Shown piece by piece: positions 25,646 to 37,182 of a DNA stretch of 64,000 nucleotides (position 1 is the stretch's first letter; the number at the start of each line of letters is the position of its first letter). The position numbers were made by a program, and so were the translations under genes. The DNA is taken from contig JAJVDF010000137.1 of assembly GCA_022410635.1 (NCBI GenBank), positions 458,078 to 522,077 on the forward strand. Reading direction: 5' to 3'. This DNA is from Tretioscincus oriximinensis (taxonomy: Eukaryota > Chordata > Lepidosauria > Squamata > Gymnophthalmidae). The notes under the pieces are model-generated. The model did no database searches. It saw only the letters and a program-made list of their open reading frames with translations, and had not been told where the DNA came from.

Positions 25646-25960
25646 GTCTGATCCTGTCTTAAAGCTATCCAGGCTGCTAGCTACCATCACCTCTTCTGGA
25701 AGTAAATTCCACAGACAAATGACCCACTGGGTGAAAAAAATACTTTCCTTTGCCTCTCCTCACTCTTCTGCTCATCAATTTCAAGGAAGGCCCCCTCATC
25801 CTAATGTTGTGTGATAAGAGAAAATATTTTTTCTCTATTCACCTTATCCATCCCGTGCAGGATTTTATGTACTTCAATCAGATCACCTCTTAAACACCAT
25901 ATTTCAAGGCTGAAGAGATCCAGATGCTGCAGCCAGATTTCAAAAGTTATGATCCCCAAG
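25645..25960 (-). mobile_element. CR1 LINE RT fragment
   Basis: The minus-strand frame reads DLFSLEIWCLRGDLIEVHKI and LHGMDKVNREKIF, a decayed CR1 RT C-terminal region continuous with the CR1 3' sequence to its left. Confidence 0.8.
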
Positions 25961-26059
25961 GAAGGCTCTGCCTGGGGTACCAAGATCCCTTATAGGCTGT
26001 CTAGAAGGTCAAGCACAGCTGGGGCTTCCTCATCTGAGTCCTCACTGGATGGAAAGGGG

Positions 26060-26290
26060 ACATACCAAGTTCGAAGCTCTGTGTCAGCTGTGGAGAGGAG
26101 TGGGCGCCCTCTACTGACCTTAGCTCTAGCCAATTCAGCTATTTGATAGCAAGAAATTGTGATTAGATAACAGGGACCATCATAGCCTGGTGGGAAAGAT
26201 AGAATGTAAGCCTTCAGGTGAAAAAATAGCTTGTAAGCCACTTTGAGTCCCTTCAGGTGAAAAAAGCAGGGTATAAAAACCCAGTTCTTC
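26060..26290 (+). mobile_element. Family B SINE
   Basis: GAAGCTCTGTGTCAGCTGTG is followed by GGGCGCCCTCTACTGACC, the body and GAGTCCCTTCAGGTG..GGTATAAAAACCCAG. It abuts the CR1 3' fragment that follows. Confidence 0.7.
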
Positions 26291-26553
26291 AAGACAGGAC
26301 TAGACAGGTTCATGGACATCAAGGGTATAAATGGTCACTAGGATGGATGTCTGGATGTTGCCTCCGGGATGAAGCAACAGGTAGTGCTCCTGAAATGCCA
26401 TTTGCAGGGAGTCATGAACAGGAGCATATTTTGCTTTCCTCTGTTCAGGCTGCCCAGGGGCATCTGGTGGGCCTCTGTGTGGGGCAGAAGGCTGGATTAA
26501 ATGGGCTGTGGCCCGATCCAGTATGGCTCTTCTAATGGACTTATGTTCTCCTT
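26287..26553 (+). mobile_element. CR1 LINE 3' UTR
   Basis: CAAGACAGGACTAGACAGG to TATGGCTCTTCTAATGG is collinear with the other 3' UTR copies. Confidence 0.85.
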
Positions 26554-26760
26554 CTTCTTCCCAGCCCCATAGAAAGAAAAGCAAAGACTCTTATTTCCAT
26601 CTTTCTGCAACCTATTTCAACACTACGTTCTGTGATTTCTCCAGATATGCAGAGGAAGGTTATAAGAGAATACGGGATTAGGTTTGCCCATTGGAAACTC
26701 CTCTACTTGGGAGTCTGGTTGCCCCACAACTTCAATAAGCTGCTCCAATACAATTATGGC

Positions 26761-27350
26761 CCAGCAAAGGAGCTAGCAGCACTTTGAGACTAACTTGAGA
26801 AAAGTGGTTGGCATAAGCTTTCGTAGACAGGTCTACTTCTTCAGACCTGTCTGAAGAAGTAGACCTGTGAGCATCTGGAGAAGTAGACCTGTCTACGAAA
26901 GCTTCTGCCAACCACTTTTCTCAAGTTAGTCTCAAAGTGCTGCTAGCTCCTTTGCTGGACTTTCTGCTAGACTAACACGGCTATTTCTCTGAAATTGACT
27001 ACCATGGAAAGCACCAATATTAGCCGAATGGAATGGAAATCCATCAACCCCTCCAGGACTCTTGCTCAGGTACAGACAGATATAATCTTTCTTAAATAAT
27101 GCAAACAGGAGGACATCATCCCCAAAGGACTACAAGTAAAGAACCCACTCCGTACCACATACCACAGCGACAAACTATATAAGATTCTTTCCAAGAAACT
27201 ATTGAAGCACCTAATCAGCATNTAAGCAGCATCTGAAGAAGTAGACCTGTCTACGAAAGCTTCTGCCAACCACTTTTCTCAAGTTAGTCTCAAAGTGCTG
27301 CTAGCTCCTTTGCTGGACTTTCTGCTAGCCTAACATGGCTATTTCTCTGA
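26761..27350. mobile_element. Unclassified repeat with inverted arms, inserted in L1
   Basis: Arms of about 85 bases at 26761-26845 and 26875-26958 are reverse complements. A third partial copy at about 27230-27345 has the orientation of the right arm. AATTATGGCCCAG occurs at 26753-26765 and again at about 27352-27364, a probable 13-bp target duplication. The TAACAYGGCTATTTCTCTGA end and TCTACGAAAGCTT core recur at 31540-31640. Confidence 0.65.
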
Positions 27351-28844
27351 AATTATGGCCCAGTTTGGAACATAATCTCTCAACAGGTTTCCAAGTGGCG
27401 TTGTAGGAAATATCTCTCCCTGGCTGAGAAAATTGCAGCTGTAAAAATGTAGGGGGGAAAGTCTAAATAAGTTCTACTTTGTAGGCAAGCGAACCAGACT
27501 AGTGATAGCCATTCTCCTATGTCCCTCCCTCCCTCCCTAATTATTTCACTGCAGCCCAGATTCATAAACTGGCTTGGTGTTTTTCCCCACATCCTCCTAT
27601 ATGGCCCTGATTGAGCTTGGGGATCTGAGTACTTCTCATCCCTGTGAGACCTTTCTGGTGAGGAAGCCACTGCCCTCCTGGATCAAATGCTCTAACCCTA
27701 TGGCTTCTTGCACACTTTGGGCATGGAGTCTCTGGCAGTCTAGACTACCCCCCCCTTTCTTTACTGGCCAGCCTTCACTCATTTCCCAGTGCACCTAACT
27801 CAATCTCTTCACTGCTATGGGGTCGCCTTGGAGAGGCAGGTTTCCACACCTTATTAGACTGTATTTCAACCAATTTTTCTTCTTTGACGAAAGGTGGCAT
27901 CAAGCTAATTTTAGGTCCCCCTGGCTCTCGCTGGATTGAACCTATAATCCTTCAAATGTTTGTTGCTAACCTTTTACAAAATTAATTTGCTACTAGGTCG
28001 ATCACTCCTCTGGAAATCCTTATGAGGGACCACCCCCCACTTGGGAGAGGATACTTGTCACAACTATATCGCATTCTGACTGACACGCAAACTGCCTGCT
28101 CCCCCTCATTGAAAGGATTCTGGGAATCCGAATGCGATATTCAAATTGATGATGCAACTTGGAAGGACATCCCAACCCATTTAGTCTCAGCCCACCTCTC
28201 CCAGGCGGACCGTGAGCTCTCTCTACGCATCTCTACAGATAGTATAGGACTCTGGTATAGATGGAATAGGACCTTTTAGCCTCACGTCCCCTCTGCTGGC
28301 AGGGTCGTCGTCAGACAGGTACTTACCTTCACCTTTGGTGGAGTTGCCCGGTTGTTAATAATTATTGGATGACAATCCAGTCCTGCTTGGAGGACATCTT
28401 TGGAACGTCAGTTGTACTCACACCAGCACTGCCGTTCCTCCTTCAGTTTAAATACCACCATCACAACCTTTCTCACCGTAGGCTAATTCAGAGCTTGCTG
28501 ACTGTGCCAAGTTCAAAATAGCAGCTAATTGGAAATCGGCTTGGGATCTTTCTAAAGAGGCTTGGGTTAGCAGAGTGTGGATGAGGGTTTTGAATGAACT
28601 CATCCATGAACAGCAGTCGAAGGTGCTTGATTACGAGGGCAGCTCGAAGCAGCAGCCCGGTCAGATCGATCTCATTGTCCTCCAAGCTCCCCCCAAAATG
28701 CTTTTACTTAATAACAGACAGATATGATTTTTCTCCTTTCTCCCCATCGTTCCGGAAACGGCTGGTTTTCCTAATCTCTCAGATTCCTCCGAGGACGAGA
28801 GAGATCCTATTTTGGATATATAATTGTCACAGTCGCCCTCTTTT

Positions 28845-29095
28845 ATTATATTATTTATTTATTTATATCCCGCCCTTTACCCGAAGGTCTCAGGGCAGCC
28901 TAGCATAGGGTGGCGCACATAGCTTTTGTTGCTTTCTCCACAACAGACACACTGTGGAGTAGGTGGGGCTGAGAGAGTTCAAAGAACTGTCACTGGCCCA
29001 AGGACACCCAGCTGGCTTTCGTGGAAGGGGAGTGGGGAATCGAACCGGGAGGCGACCAGGTACGAACCCAACACTCTAACCACTACACCATATGA
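28845..29095 (-). mobile_element. tRNA-derived SINE, family A
   Basis: This is an antisense copy from the TTATTTATTTATAT tail and CCGCCCTTTACC end to the GGGGAATCGAACCGGGAGG box and CTAACCACTACACCA head. Confidence 0.85.
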
Positions 29096-29954
29096 ATTGA
29101 TGGAAGGTATGATTTGCCTCGATTTTACAGACGATTCTCACCACGGTTGTTGTTAGCTCTCATGGTTTTATTGATGATGTATTCCAAATGTTTTATATTT
29201 ACATTAGCTTATCTAGTCATGTATTCTATTGTATCCTATTATTGGTTGCATTGCTATGCAAGCTTTATGTTGTTGGACTGAATTTGTACCATTCGAGTTT
29301 TGAATAAATTCTCAAAAAAAAAAAGAAAAACCCACTACTTTCTGTGTCTGACTTTGTACTCTGTTTTATTATTGTTATACCTGCCCCGAGATGTCCGGCA
29401 TACGTCAGGAAAAAATAATAATATTTGTTTGTTTAAAATGATTTCTATAGCACCCTTCACCATCCTTCCAGGATGGGTTACAAAAGATCAAGAACATTTT
29501 AAAAAAACAAATACAGATTAATAAAACATTTTAAAAGATCCCCATCCGCCCNCCCTCGACCCCACCCACCCTCCCTGGAGGGACAGAACGCAGAGAGAGC
29601 TACTTAAGAGTCAAAAGACTGGGGGAAGAGGTATGTTTTACTGGGTGCTGAAAACCTATACGAGAATGTAGGCAACCTGATGAACCTCTAGAGAAGGGCC
29701 TCCGACACTCCTATCCCTCGCATCTCTGCAAGGGCAGGAACTACCAGAAGGCTCTTAATGTATGGGCAGGTCTACATGGTGGGAGGCACCCCCTCTGCTA
29801 GCCAGGGCCCAAGCTATTGAATGAATGAATGTAATGAACATGTATGCCTTTTTGAAAGAAGGGGAAAGATACACACTTTCTCTTGTGCCAGGTGCTTCCT
29901 GTTTTTGCAATATATCCTGAGCTGTGAGTAACTCTTGGTTGACTTCCTGGGCAA

Positions 29955-30175
29955 AAGAACATAAGAAGATCAGGCCACAGCCCATCTAGTCCAGCCTTCT
30001 GTCTCACCAAGTGGCCCACCAGATGCAGTCTGAACAAAGAAAAGCAAAATATGCACCTGTTCGTGACTCGTTGCAAATGGTATTTCAGGAGTCCTGCCTG
30101 TTGCTCCATCCCGGAAACAACATCCAGACATCCATCCTAGTACCCATTGATACCCTTGGTGTCCATCTGCATGAG
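29955..30175 (-). mobile_element. CR1 LINE 3' UTR
   Basis: AAGAACATAAGAAGATCAGG to GTATCAATGG in antisense, with a few small deletions. Confidence 0.82.
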
Positions 30176-30179
30176 TACC

Positions 30180-30960
30180 CCTTGGCAGTTTTGGGGCAGT
30201 GACCCGGAAGCAGTTTCCCATTGTCTGCTTCCAGAAAGAATGCGGGGGGAAAACTAGAGACTCGCTGGTTTCCAGTGTTCTGCCACTGAGCTACAGCCAC
30301 TCCCAGACTCCATGGGCATCTCTGGCCAGTTTCCTTGGCAGGAATTCAAGAGTAATTTGCCATTACCTGCTTCCGGGGAGAGGCTGTGGGTCATTTTGGC
30401 AAGCCTCTGCTTTCCAGGCAGTTTGCGCCATCACAATGCAACAGCCACTCCCTAGTTGACTGTCCCACATCTCATCTGTTGGCTGAAGGTCATGGAAGCT
30501 GTATTGTGTCAACTTCCGATTGGTTAGCCCTTAAATACTCTACACCAATCAGAATCCTAGCAAAATGGGTTTTGTCCCGAGTAGACAAGGGGTAAAAATG
30601 GTCAGGAAAATTACAATTGTAGATTTTTCCCCCTGCCTAAGACATCACAATGGGGAAGCCAGTTTCATGTTTTGGTATCCACCAAGCTTAATGCTGATTT
30701 CATCATATTACACGTGGTTGAGTCACAGGAATATAAGCCTACGGTGTTGATAAAAGCCATTATGCAGAGGCATAATGAGTGTTTAAGGCGTGACAGAAAA
30801 TGTATCCAAGCTTAATCATTCGTGTCCAGAAAAGAAAAGAGGAGCCACAAAACCCGCCATGCTGCCAGCAAGGAGCACAAGGTTTGGGAGTTGTTCAGGA
30901 GAGCAGAATGAACACAGGACCTGACCGATGAGAGTTCCCTTGATGTGGATTCTCTGGACA
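30180..30960. other. No gene recognised
   Basis: Two near-repeats of CAGTTT..CCATTRYCTGCTTCC (30207-30232 and about 30326-30376) suggest an old local or interspersed repeat. No coding exon is seen. Confidence 0.35.
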
Positions 30961-31385
30961 GACAGGAAGAGGGAGGACAGACAAGGGAAAGGACTTTTTT
31001 CACTCAGGGGGTCATTCACTTCCAGAAGAGGTGGGGATAGCTAGCAGCCTCGGTAGCTTCAAAATAGGGTTAGATCAATTCATGGAAGACAGGAGTAACA
31101 GTGGCTATTAGGATGGGGAAACAGGAAGTAACCCTGAAATGTCAAAAACAGGTGAGGGTTTTGCTTCCCCCTTAAGATGCCCAGGAGCAATTGGTGGGCC
31201 ATTGTGTGGGAAAAGAAGGCTGGACCAGATGGGCTCTGGCCCCATTCAGCAGGGTTCCTCTTATGACCTGCCATCCACATGCTAGTAGAGATTCTACCGG
31301 CATGTGGATGAGCCATTTATAAGACAGAAGGCTGAACTAGATGGGCTCTGGCCCCATTCAGCCAGGCTCCGCTTATGTTCTTATG
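30960..31385 (+). mobile_element. CR1 LINE 3' region
   Basis: Decayed RT tail (TTCCAGAAGAGGTGGGG), then two successive 3' UTR ends, the second ending TTATGTTCTTATG at about 31374-31386. Confidence 0.75.
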
Positions 31386-31724
31386 TGCTCTGCAGCCATA
31401 CTGTTGTACATGCTAAGAGATACCTGATTCCCCTTCAGTCGACTTTATCCTCTCTTCTTATGGACACTGTCAATATGTTCAAAAGGGGAAAGGTAAGTGG
31501 CATGAGCTTCCATGCTTCTTCAGGTGCACTGAAGCGGACGTGCCTACGAAAGCTCATGCCACCTCCCTTTCTCCTGTTAGTCCCCAAGTGCTGCACTTTC
31601 CAAACTAAGACTGACACGGTTCTTTCTCTGAAATCAACATTTTTAACAGTTCTGTTTCAACTGCTTTTATTATTCTTTTGCTGTGCCTGCTCTGAGTCTC
31701 TCAGATATAAGGTAGAATATAAAG

Positions 31725-32015
31725 GGCAGGAATGTCTCAGTGGGCTAAGTGCCGGTCTTTCACCTGAGAGAAGGGGTTTNGAGGCCCAGTGTGGGACGTG
31801 GGGAGGGGTGAGCGCCTTCTACTAGCCTGTAGTTCTAGCCNACCCTGTTATTCGAAAGCAAGAATTGCAAGCAATTGCAACAGACTGAGACTAGATAAAT
31901 GGGAACCACCACAGCGAGGTGGGGAAGATAGAACGGAAGCCTTTAGGGGAAAAATACCCTTATAAGCTGCTTTGAATTCCTTCAGTTGAGAAAAGTGGCA
32001 TATAAAAGCCCAGTC
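31725..32015 (+). mobile_element. tRNA-derived SINE, family B
   Basis: CAGTGGGCTAAGTGCCGGTC head, GAGAAGGGGTTTnGAGGCCC box, body and AAAAGTGGCATATAAAAGCC end. Confidence 0.78.
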
Positions 32016-32529
32016 AATAAAGGCAAATCCGGCCACTGTGAACAACAGTACAGAGTGCAGTGATGTATAAAATCCCCGTTCAGCCACCAATGGAACCCCA
32101 TGTCCTTGGGCCAACCAGCCTGTTCCAGTGTTCAAGCGCCTGGCACTCCCCAAAGAGACCCAACCCAGTAAACTACTAATCTAAACAAAAGCCTGGGGAT
32201 AGAAAAAATAGCAGATCAGCCACCTGGCCCCATTTCCTTTGGGCAAAGAATAGGAGGGAGACACAGAATAAACGAACCCGACTCCCTCTTTGTGCCTGAG
32301 ACTCCCCTTGGTGGTGTGCAGTGCAATTCCAGGCGCAATGCAGGAATGTAATCTGAAAGGCAGAGCACAGGGCAGCGTGGCCTGGATGCATGGAAATCCT
32401 GAGCAAGAGGAGAGCGCCAGGCACCTTTGCCAGATCTGCATATACTCTGCACCTGCAAGTCACAAGGCGCCTAAAGGCTGCAGGCATGGCAAGGGGAGGA
32501 AAGAACGAGGGAGGAAAGAACGAGTGACT

Positions 32530-32622
32530 GATGTGGGATGGTGCAATGGATCCTGCACTGGGCAGGGGGTTGGACCCGATGACCCCGGAGGTCCCTTCCA
32601 ACCCTAGGATCCCATGATTCTA
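32530..32622 (+). mobile_element. CR1 LINE 3' end of the (ATTCTATG) type
   Basis: GGGTTGGACCCGATGACC, GGAGGTCCCTTCCAACCC and a decayed CCCATGATTCTAAG tail. Confidence 0.82.
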
Positions 32623-32924
32623 AGTCCTGCTGATCAGGCCTGGTTTTGGGGCACCTGAACCTGCCTGGTTAAGAAACTCACCGGGGCAAACTGAGGGAAG
32701 AATTCGCCCCAATGGGTTGCTTTTTCATACTCCCCCATTTTCCTGCCTGGGGCTGGAGTGGGGTCTCTGTTTCTACAGGAAAGGCTTGGGCTGCATCCAG
32801 GCAGGAGCAATAATCCACTTGCAAGTTGGGTTTCGTTTGCATGCGTCACACCAGGCTGTCTGGGGTCGCCTTTAAAGTGCTTTGAAACCTCATTGCTGGA
32901 AAGCCATATCCCTAATCACTGGAA

Positions 32925-33160
32925 CCCACATCCCTCCCTCTCCTTCCTTCTTTGCCTCTTTTTCCTTCATTCATTCTTTCCTCCATCCATCCATCCCTTC
33001 TCCTTCCTTCCATCCTCCTTGCCTTTCTACCTCTTCCCTCCCTCCCCCCTCTTCTCACGCCTGCCTGGCATCTGCCTTACCTTGAGGCAGGTATGGGGTG
33101 GAGGGCAACCCTCCCCCCTCCCCCTCCCCCCTCTCCTTACCTTGACGCAGGTACGGGCCG
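32925..33160. repeat. Pyrimidine-rich low-complexity tract with a duplicated splice-donor-like segment
   Basis: CCTTC/CCATC-rich sequence (32930-33060). TACCTTGAGGCAGGTA (about 33080-33095) and TACCTTGACGCAGGTA (about 33138-33153) are near-identical repeats 58 bases apart. Confidence 0.6.
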
Positions 33161-33640
33161 GGCGCCTCACAGGTAGCCGTTCCCGTGGTCCGTGCAAATG
33201 TACCAGAGGATGACACAGAGGATGAGCAGGATGGCGAAGAGGAAGAGCGCCACGAAGAGCGCCTTGGTGAAGGGGGAGGCGAAGAAGGGCTGCATCTTTT
33301 CCCCCGGCGGCTCCTTGTAGGCTGTGCCCGCAACGGCGCAGAGGCGGACGGCCGGGGCGCCCCACCACCGGGCATCTCCGCTGGGGGACGGGGGACGCGC
33401 CCAGGGCAAAGCGGCGCTCAAAGCCCCCGAGCGCCACCGGCCCACCCCTCCCCACGGTGCGCATGCGGGCCAGGGGGCGGCTGGAGAGGGCGGGGGGGGC
33501 TCTTGCCACGGGGCAGGTGCTGGCACTGCCTGGCAGAGGAGCTCAGCAGGGCGGCAGGCGGGTCAGGGCTTGGGGGTCCCTCCGCAGAGCCCTCGCCTAC
33601 TTGCCCCAGAAGCGGGCTGCGCACCGGGCTTCATAATCGG
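33160..33640. promoter_or_regulatory. CpG-rich stretch around the microprotein ORF
   Basis: GC content and CpG density are far above the flanks. The stretch starts at the microprotein stop and runs about 350 bases upstream of its ATG, as expected for a promoter with a first exon. Several overlapping GC-rich frames here are probably not translated. Confidence 0.5.
33167..33295 (-). CDS. Candidate 42-aa single-pass membrane microprotein
   Basis: From the ATG at 33295 the frame runs 42 codons to TGA. It begins MQPFFASPFTKA, continues with about 22 hydrophobic residues (LFVALFLFAILLILCVILWYIC) and ends in a short polar tail, DHGNGYL. The start context has A at -3. Twenty bases past the stop lies a strong donor, AAG|GTAAGG, and about 70 bases further down a near-copy of the same segment repeats it, so transcripts may be spliced in the 3' UTR. 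The frame continues upstream to 33526, but that part is Pro/Ala-rich and looks like CpG-island translation. The locus is CpG-rich and lies between IDS and TMEM185A. I do not recognise the family. The clean membrane segment in GC-rich DNA argues for coding, but this needs comparative support. Confidence 0.55.
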   Translation of the reverse strand: MQPFFASPFTKALFVALFLFAILLILCVILWYICTDHGNGYL

Positions 33641-33959
33641 CGGTGTAGGGGGTTGTTGCATGACGCTTTAGTCAGGGGTGAAATAAAGATGCCCCCCCCC
33701 CCGCCCCCTATTTGAGGCGAAGGTTTGGGAAGGCGCAAAAAAGGGATGGAGCCTTCAGTTGCCTTTCGACTGGAGCCCGGCTAGGAGCACTGCTGAACGG
33801 GGCCAAGCAGCCCGCCTAGGCCACCTAGAGACCCTGGGCACCTCTTGGAAGAGGAACGTGTCATGCGCACTGGCATGTGGCTGGGCCAAGTTGAGCCTGC
33901 CATAGTCTACACACAGTTGCCCCCTGGGCATGTCAAGCTGAAGGAGGAGACTTGGACGA

Positions 33960-34245
33960 GGGATCTGCCAGCCACATGGTAGTGAAGAAGAAGGAGACAA
34001 AGGAGGAAGAGAAAAAGTCAGTTTTTACACCCAGCTTTTCTCAGCCCAAAGGGAATCAAAGCGGTTTTCAACACTTTCTCTTCTTCTCTTCACAACAGAC
34101 ACTTGAGAAATCGATGGGGCTGTGAGTGCTCCAGAGAACTGTNACCAGCCCAATCTTTTGTGGAGGTGAAAAGAATCGAAATGGGAGACTTCTAGATAAG
34201 AGTTGGTGACTGTGATTACCACACCACAGTGGTTGTCACGAATGG
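33960..34245 (-). mobile_element. tRNA-derived SINE, third type
   Basis: Antisense copy: GAAGAAGGAGACAAAGG tail on the plus strand, TTTTTACACCCAGCTTTTCT end, GTGGTGTGGTAATCACAGTC head on the minus strand. The layout resembles the Sauria-type SINE. Confidence 0.6.
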
Positions 34246-34249
34246 GGCC

Positions 34250-34528
34250 TGATAGTTTCAAGACAGGACTAGACAGGTTTATGGACACTAAGGGTATAAA
34301 TGGATACTAGGATGGATGTCTGGATGTAGCCTCCGGGATGGAGCCACAGTCAGGACTCCTGAGATACCATTTGCAGGGAGTCATGAACAGGAGCAGCATA
34401 TTTTGCTTTCCTCTGTTCGGACTGCCCAGGTGCATCTGATGGGCCTCTGTGTGACACAGAATGCTGGACTCGATGGGCTGTGGCCTGATCCAGTATGGCT
34501 CTTCTTATGTTCTTATGTTCTTATGTGG
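34250..34528 (+). mobile_element. CR1 LINE 3' UTR
   Basis: TTTCAAGACAGGACTAGACA to TTCTTATGTTCTTATGTTCTTATG; a clean, probably young copy. Confidence 0.9.
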
Positions 34529-34639
34529 ATGAGCTAAATGGAGCCTGCCATAATCTACATTGGCTATGTAGTGTGAATCTAAGAGGACTGGAGCCCTCAG
34601 TATAAGCCACAGTAGCCCCTCTAGTCCAACGCAGTGCCC

Positions 34640-35735
34640 CATCCCGATTGCCCCTGGGCAGACTCAAACATAAGAAGGAGGCAAAACTCACCTGTAAACA
34701 GCACTTCAGAAATCCTGCCTGGGGTCCCATCCCAGAGGCAGTTCCAAGACATCCAACCTAGTAGCCTCCATGGTTGCCCTCCATGAATTTGTCTTATCAT
34801 AAGAACCTCATAACATAAGAGGAGCCCTGCTGAGTCAGGGCCCATCTAGTCCAGCAATCTGTGTCACATAATGTTCCGCCAGTTGCACTTGGGCGGTCTG
34901 GAACAGAAGAAGGCAAAATCTTCCTGTGTTCCAGGTGCCCTGCAAATGGTATGTCAGAAGTCCTGCATGTTGCTTCATCTCAGGGGCAGCATCAAGACAT
35001 CCATCCCAGGAGCTATTTATAACCTTGGTGTCCATGAACTTGTCTAATCCTCTCGTAAAGCTATCCAGGCTGCCAGCTATCCACCACTTCTTCTGGAAGT
35101 AAATTCCAAAGGCCAATGACCCTCTGAGTGAAAAAAACACTTTCCCTTATCAGTTTCAAGGAAGGTCCTAGCATTGTGCGATAGAGAGAACATTTTTTCT
35201 CTATTCACCTTATCCAATGATTTTATACAGTTCAATCAGACCACCTCTAATACCTTCAGTGAACTGTCCACCAACACCCCAAGATCCTTTTCCTGCTCTG
35301 TCACAGAAAGCCTGGTTCCCATCAGGTGGTAGGAGTATTTTGGGTTCTTTGCCCCAATATGCATGACCTTGCACTTGCTTAAGTTGAAGTGCATTTGCCG
35401 CTTTGATGCCCACTCACCCAATTTCAAAAGATCACTCTGGAGTGCCTTGGAATCACTTTCAGTTTTCACTACCCTGAACAGTTTAGTGCCGTCAGCAAAC
35501 TTGGCTACTTCACTATTTACCCCGGCATCCAGATTGTTTATGAATATACTGAAAAGCAAAGAACCCCTGGGGTACCCCACTTCTTACCTCTTTCCAACCT
35601 GAGAACTGTCCATTCACTACGACCCTCTGTCTTCTGTCCTTTAGTTAGTTTCTAATCCAGGAGAAGGTCAGTCCTCTTATTCCATGACCATAAAGTTTTT
35701 TTAGGAGCCTTTAATGAGGAACTTTATCAAAAGTC
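34640..35735 (-). mobile_element. CR1 LINE fragments with RT palm
   Basis: Two antisense 3' ends are followed by RT sequence whose minus-strand translation includes PRGSLLFSIFINNLD, EVAKFADGTKLFRVVKTESD and SVTEQEKDLGVLVD. Catalytic FADD is again FADG. Confidence 0.88.
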
Positions 35736-35995
35736 TTCGACAGGTTTATGGACACTAAGGGTATAAATGGATACTAGGATAGTTGTCTGGATGTCGCCTC
35801 CCGGATGGAGCCACAGGCAGGACTCTTGAAATACCATTTGCAGGGAGTCACGAACAGGAGCATATTTTGCTTTCCTCTGTTCGGACTGCTCAGGTGCATC
35901 TGGTGGGCCTCTGTGTGATGCAGAATGCTGGACTTGATGGGCTGTGGCCTGATCCAATATGNCTCTTCTTATGTTCTTATGTTCTTATGTTCTAA
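35736..35995 (+). mobile_element. CR1 LINE 3' UTR, head-to-head with the previous copy
   Basis: TCGACAGGTTTATGGACAC to TTCTTATGTTCTTATGTTCTTATG joins the opposed RT fragment directly. Confidence 0.88.
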
Positions 35996-36824
35996 AAATC
36001 TAGATGGACAATATCAACTGTATCCTCTTTAACCATGTGTTTATTGACACATTCAAATAATTATAATAATATCTTAAAGCTATCCCGGTTACTTAGCTAT
36101 CACCAACCCTTCTGGAAGTCGGTTCCATAGACTAATGACCCTTTGGGTAAAATATACTTTCCTTTCTAACTCTTCTGCCCATCAGGTTCAAGGAATGTCA
36201 TCTAGTCCTGGTATTATGTGGTAGAGAAAATATTTTTTTTCTATTTTTTTTTCTTTAGTTAAGAGGTTGATGCAGACACATCCCTTGTGCCTAGTTGAAG
36301 AGGCACTTCTCCTCCTCCTTAGGGCACTTTAGCATTAAATTGTTTTTGAATGCTGTTTTTTATGAATCTTAATTGTTGTAACCCGCCCTTAGACTTCAGG
36401 GTACAGGGTGACAAGACAGGCATTAACAAGCACACAGGTCATATAAAAATGCATGCAAATTGCATGTCAAATAGTGCCAAAACAATCTATAGGAAGCAGC
36501 TAATAAGTCAGAAGGGTAAGTATTTCCTTCTAAACAAAAGAATAGACAAGCCACAAGTTTTTAATTCATATATTTCATAACAATGTATATGTATATGGGG
36601 TTCCAGACATAAACAATAACAAACTGCCAGCTTCCTGTTTCTCTACTTCCTGGCAGAATTTCTGTTTGCTATTTTATGGTTTTAAGTTGTATTTTTGCCT
36701 GCTTTTCTATGCTATTTTTTCATGGTGACAAGTGCTTTTTATAAAAGCTTGGATGCACAGCAGCATCACGAAGATGGTGGCAGGAGCAGCAGCGCAAATG
36801 TGAGAAAAGTCCAAGCATCAAGTG

Positions 36825-37182
36825 TACAGGCATGGACAGCTCAGTTACTAAGGAATCCGTCTCTCGCCTGGGCGATGGGGTTTCGAGGCCCTGTGTGGGA
36901 CGTGGGGAGGAGTGAGCACCTTCCACTAGCCTGTAGCTCCAGCCAACCCAGCTATTCGAAAGCAGGAAGTGCAAGAAATGGCAACTGACTGCAAGTAGAT
37001 ACAGGGGAACCACCACAGCCTGGCGGGGAAGATAGAATGTCAGCCTTCGGGCAAAAACATATCCTTGTAAGCCGCTTTGAGTCCCTTTGAAAGGTGAGAA
37101 AAGCGGGGTATAAGGACCAGTTCTTCTTCTTCTTCTTCTTCTTCTTCTCTCTTCTCTCTTCTCTCTTCTTCTTCTTCTACAT
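36825..37182 (+). mobile_element. tRNA-derived SINE, family B, with TTC tail
   Basis: CAGCTCAGTTACTAAGGAAT head, GGGGTTTCGAGGCCCTGTG box, body, AGCGGGGTATAAGGACCAG end, then (TTC)n with TTCTCTC variants at 37122-37180. It is one of the cleanest family members. Confidence 0.82.

Larger units (their letters stand above)
26590..29330 (+). mobile_element. L1 LINE 3' portion with nested insertions
   Basis: Decayed ORF2 pieces include LYLGVWLPHNFNKLLQYNYG, then after an insertion WNIISQQVSKWRCRKYLSLA, and DHPPLGRGYLSQLYRIL with a following Trp-rich region. A TTGAATAAATTCTC plus A-run end at about 29300-29325 fits the L1 3' terminus. It is interrupted by an inverted-repeat element (26765-27350) and an antisense family A SINE (28845-29095). 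Confidence 0.7.

Noticed and set aside
33185..33715. Plus-strand 176-codon frame opposite the microprotein
   Set aside because: It is Gly/Arg/Pro-rich and fits GC-rich shadow translation.
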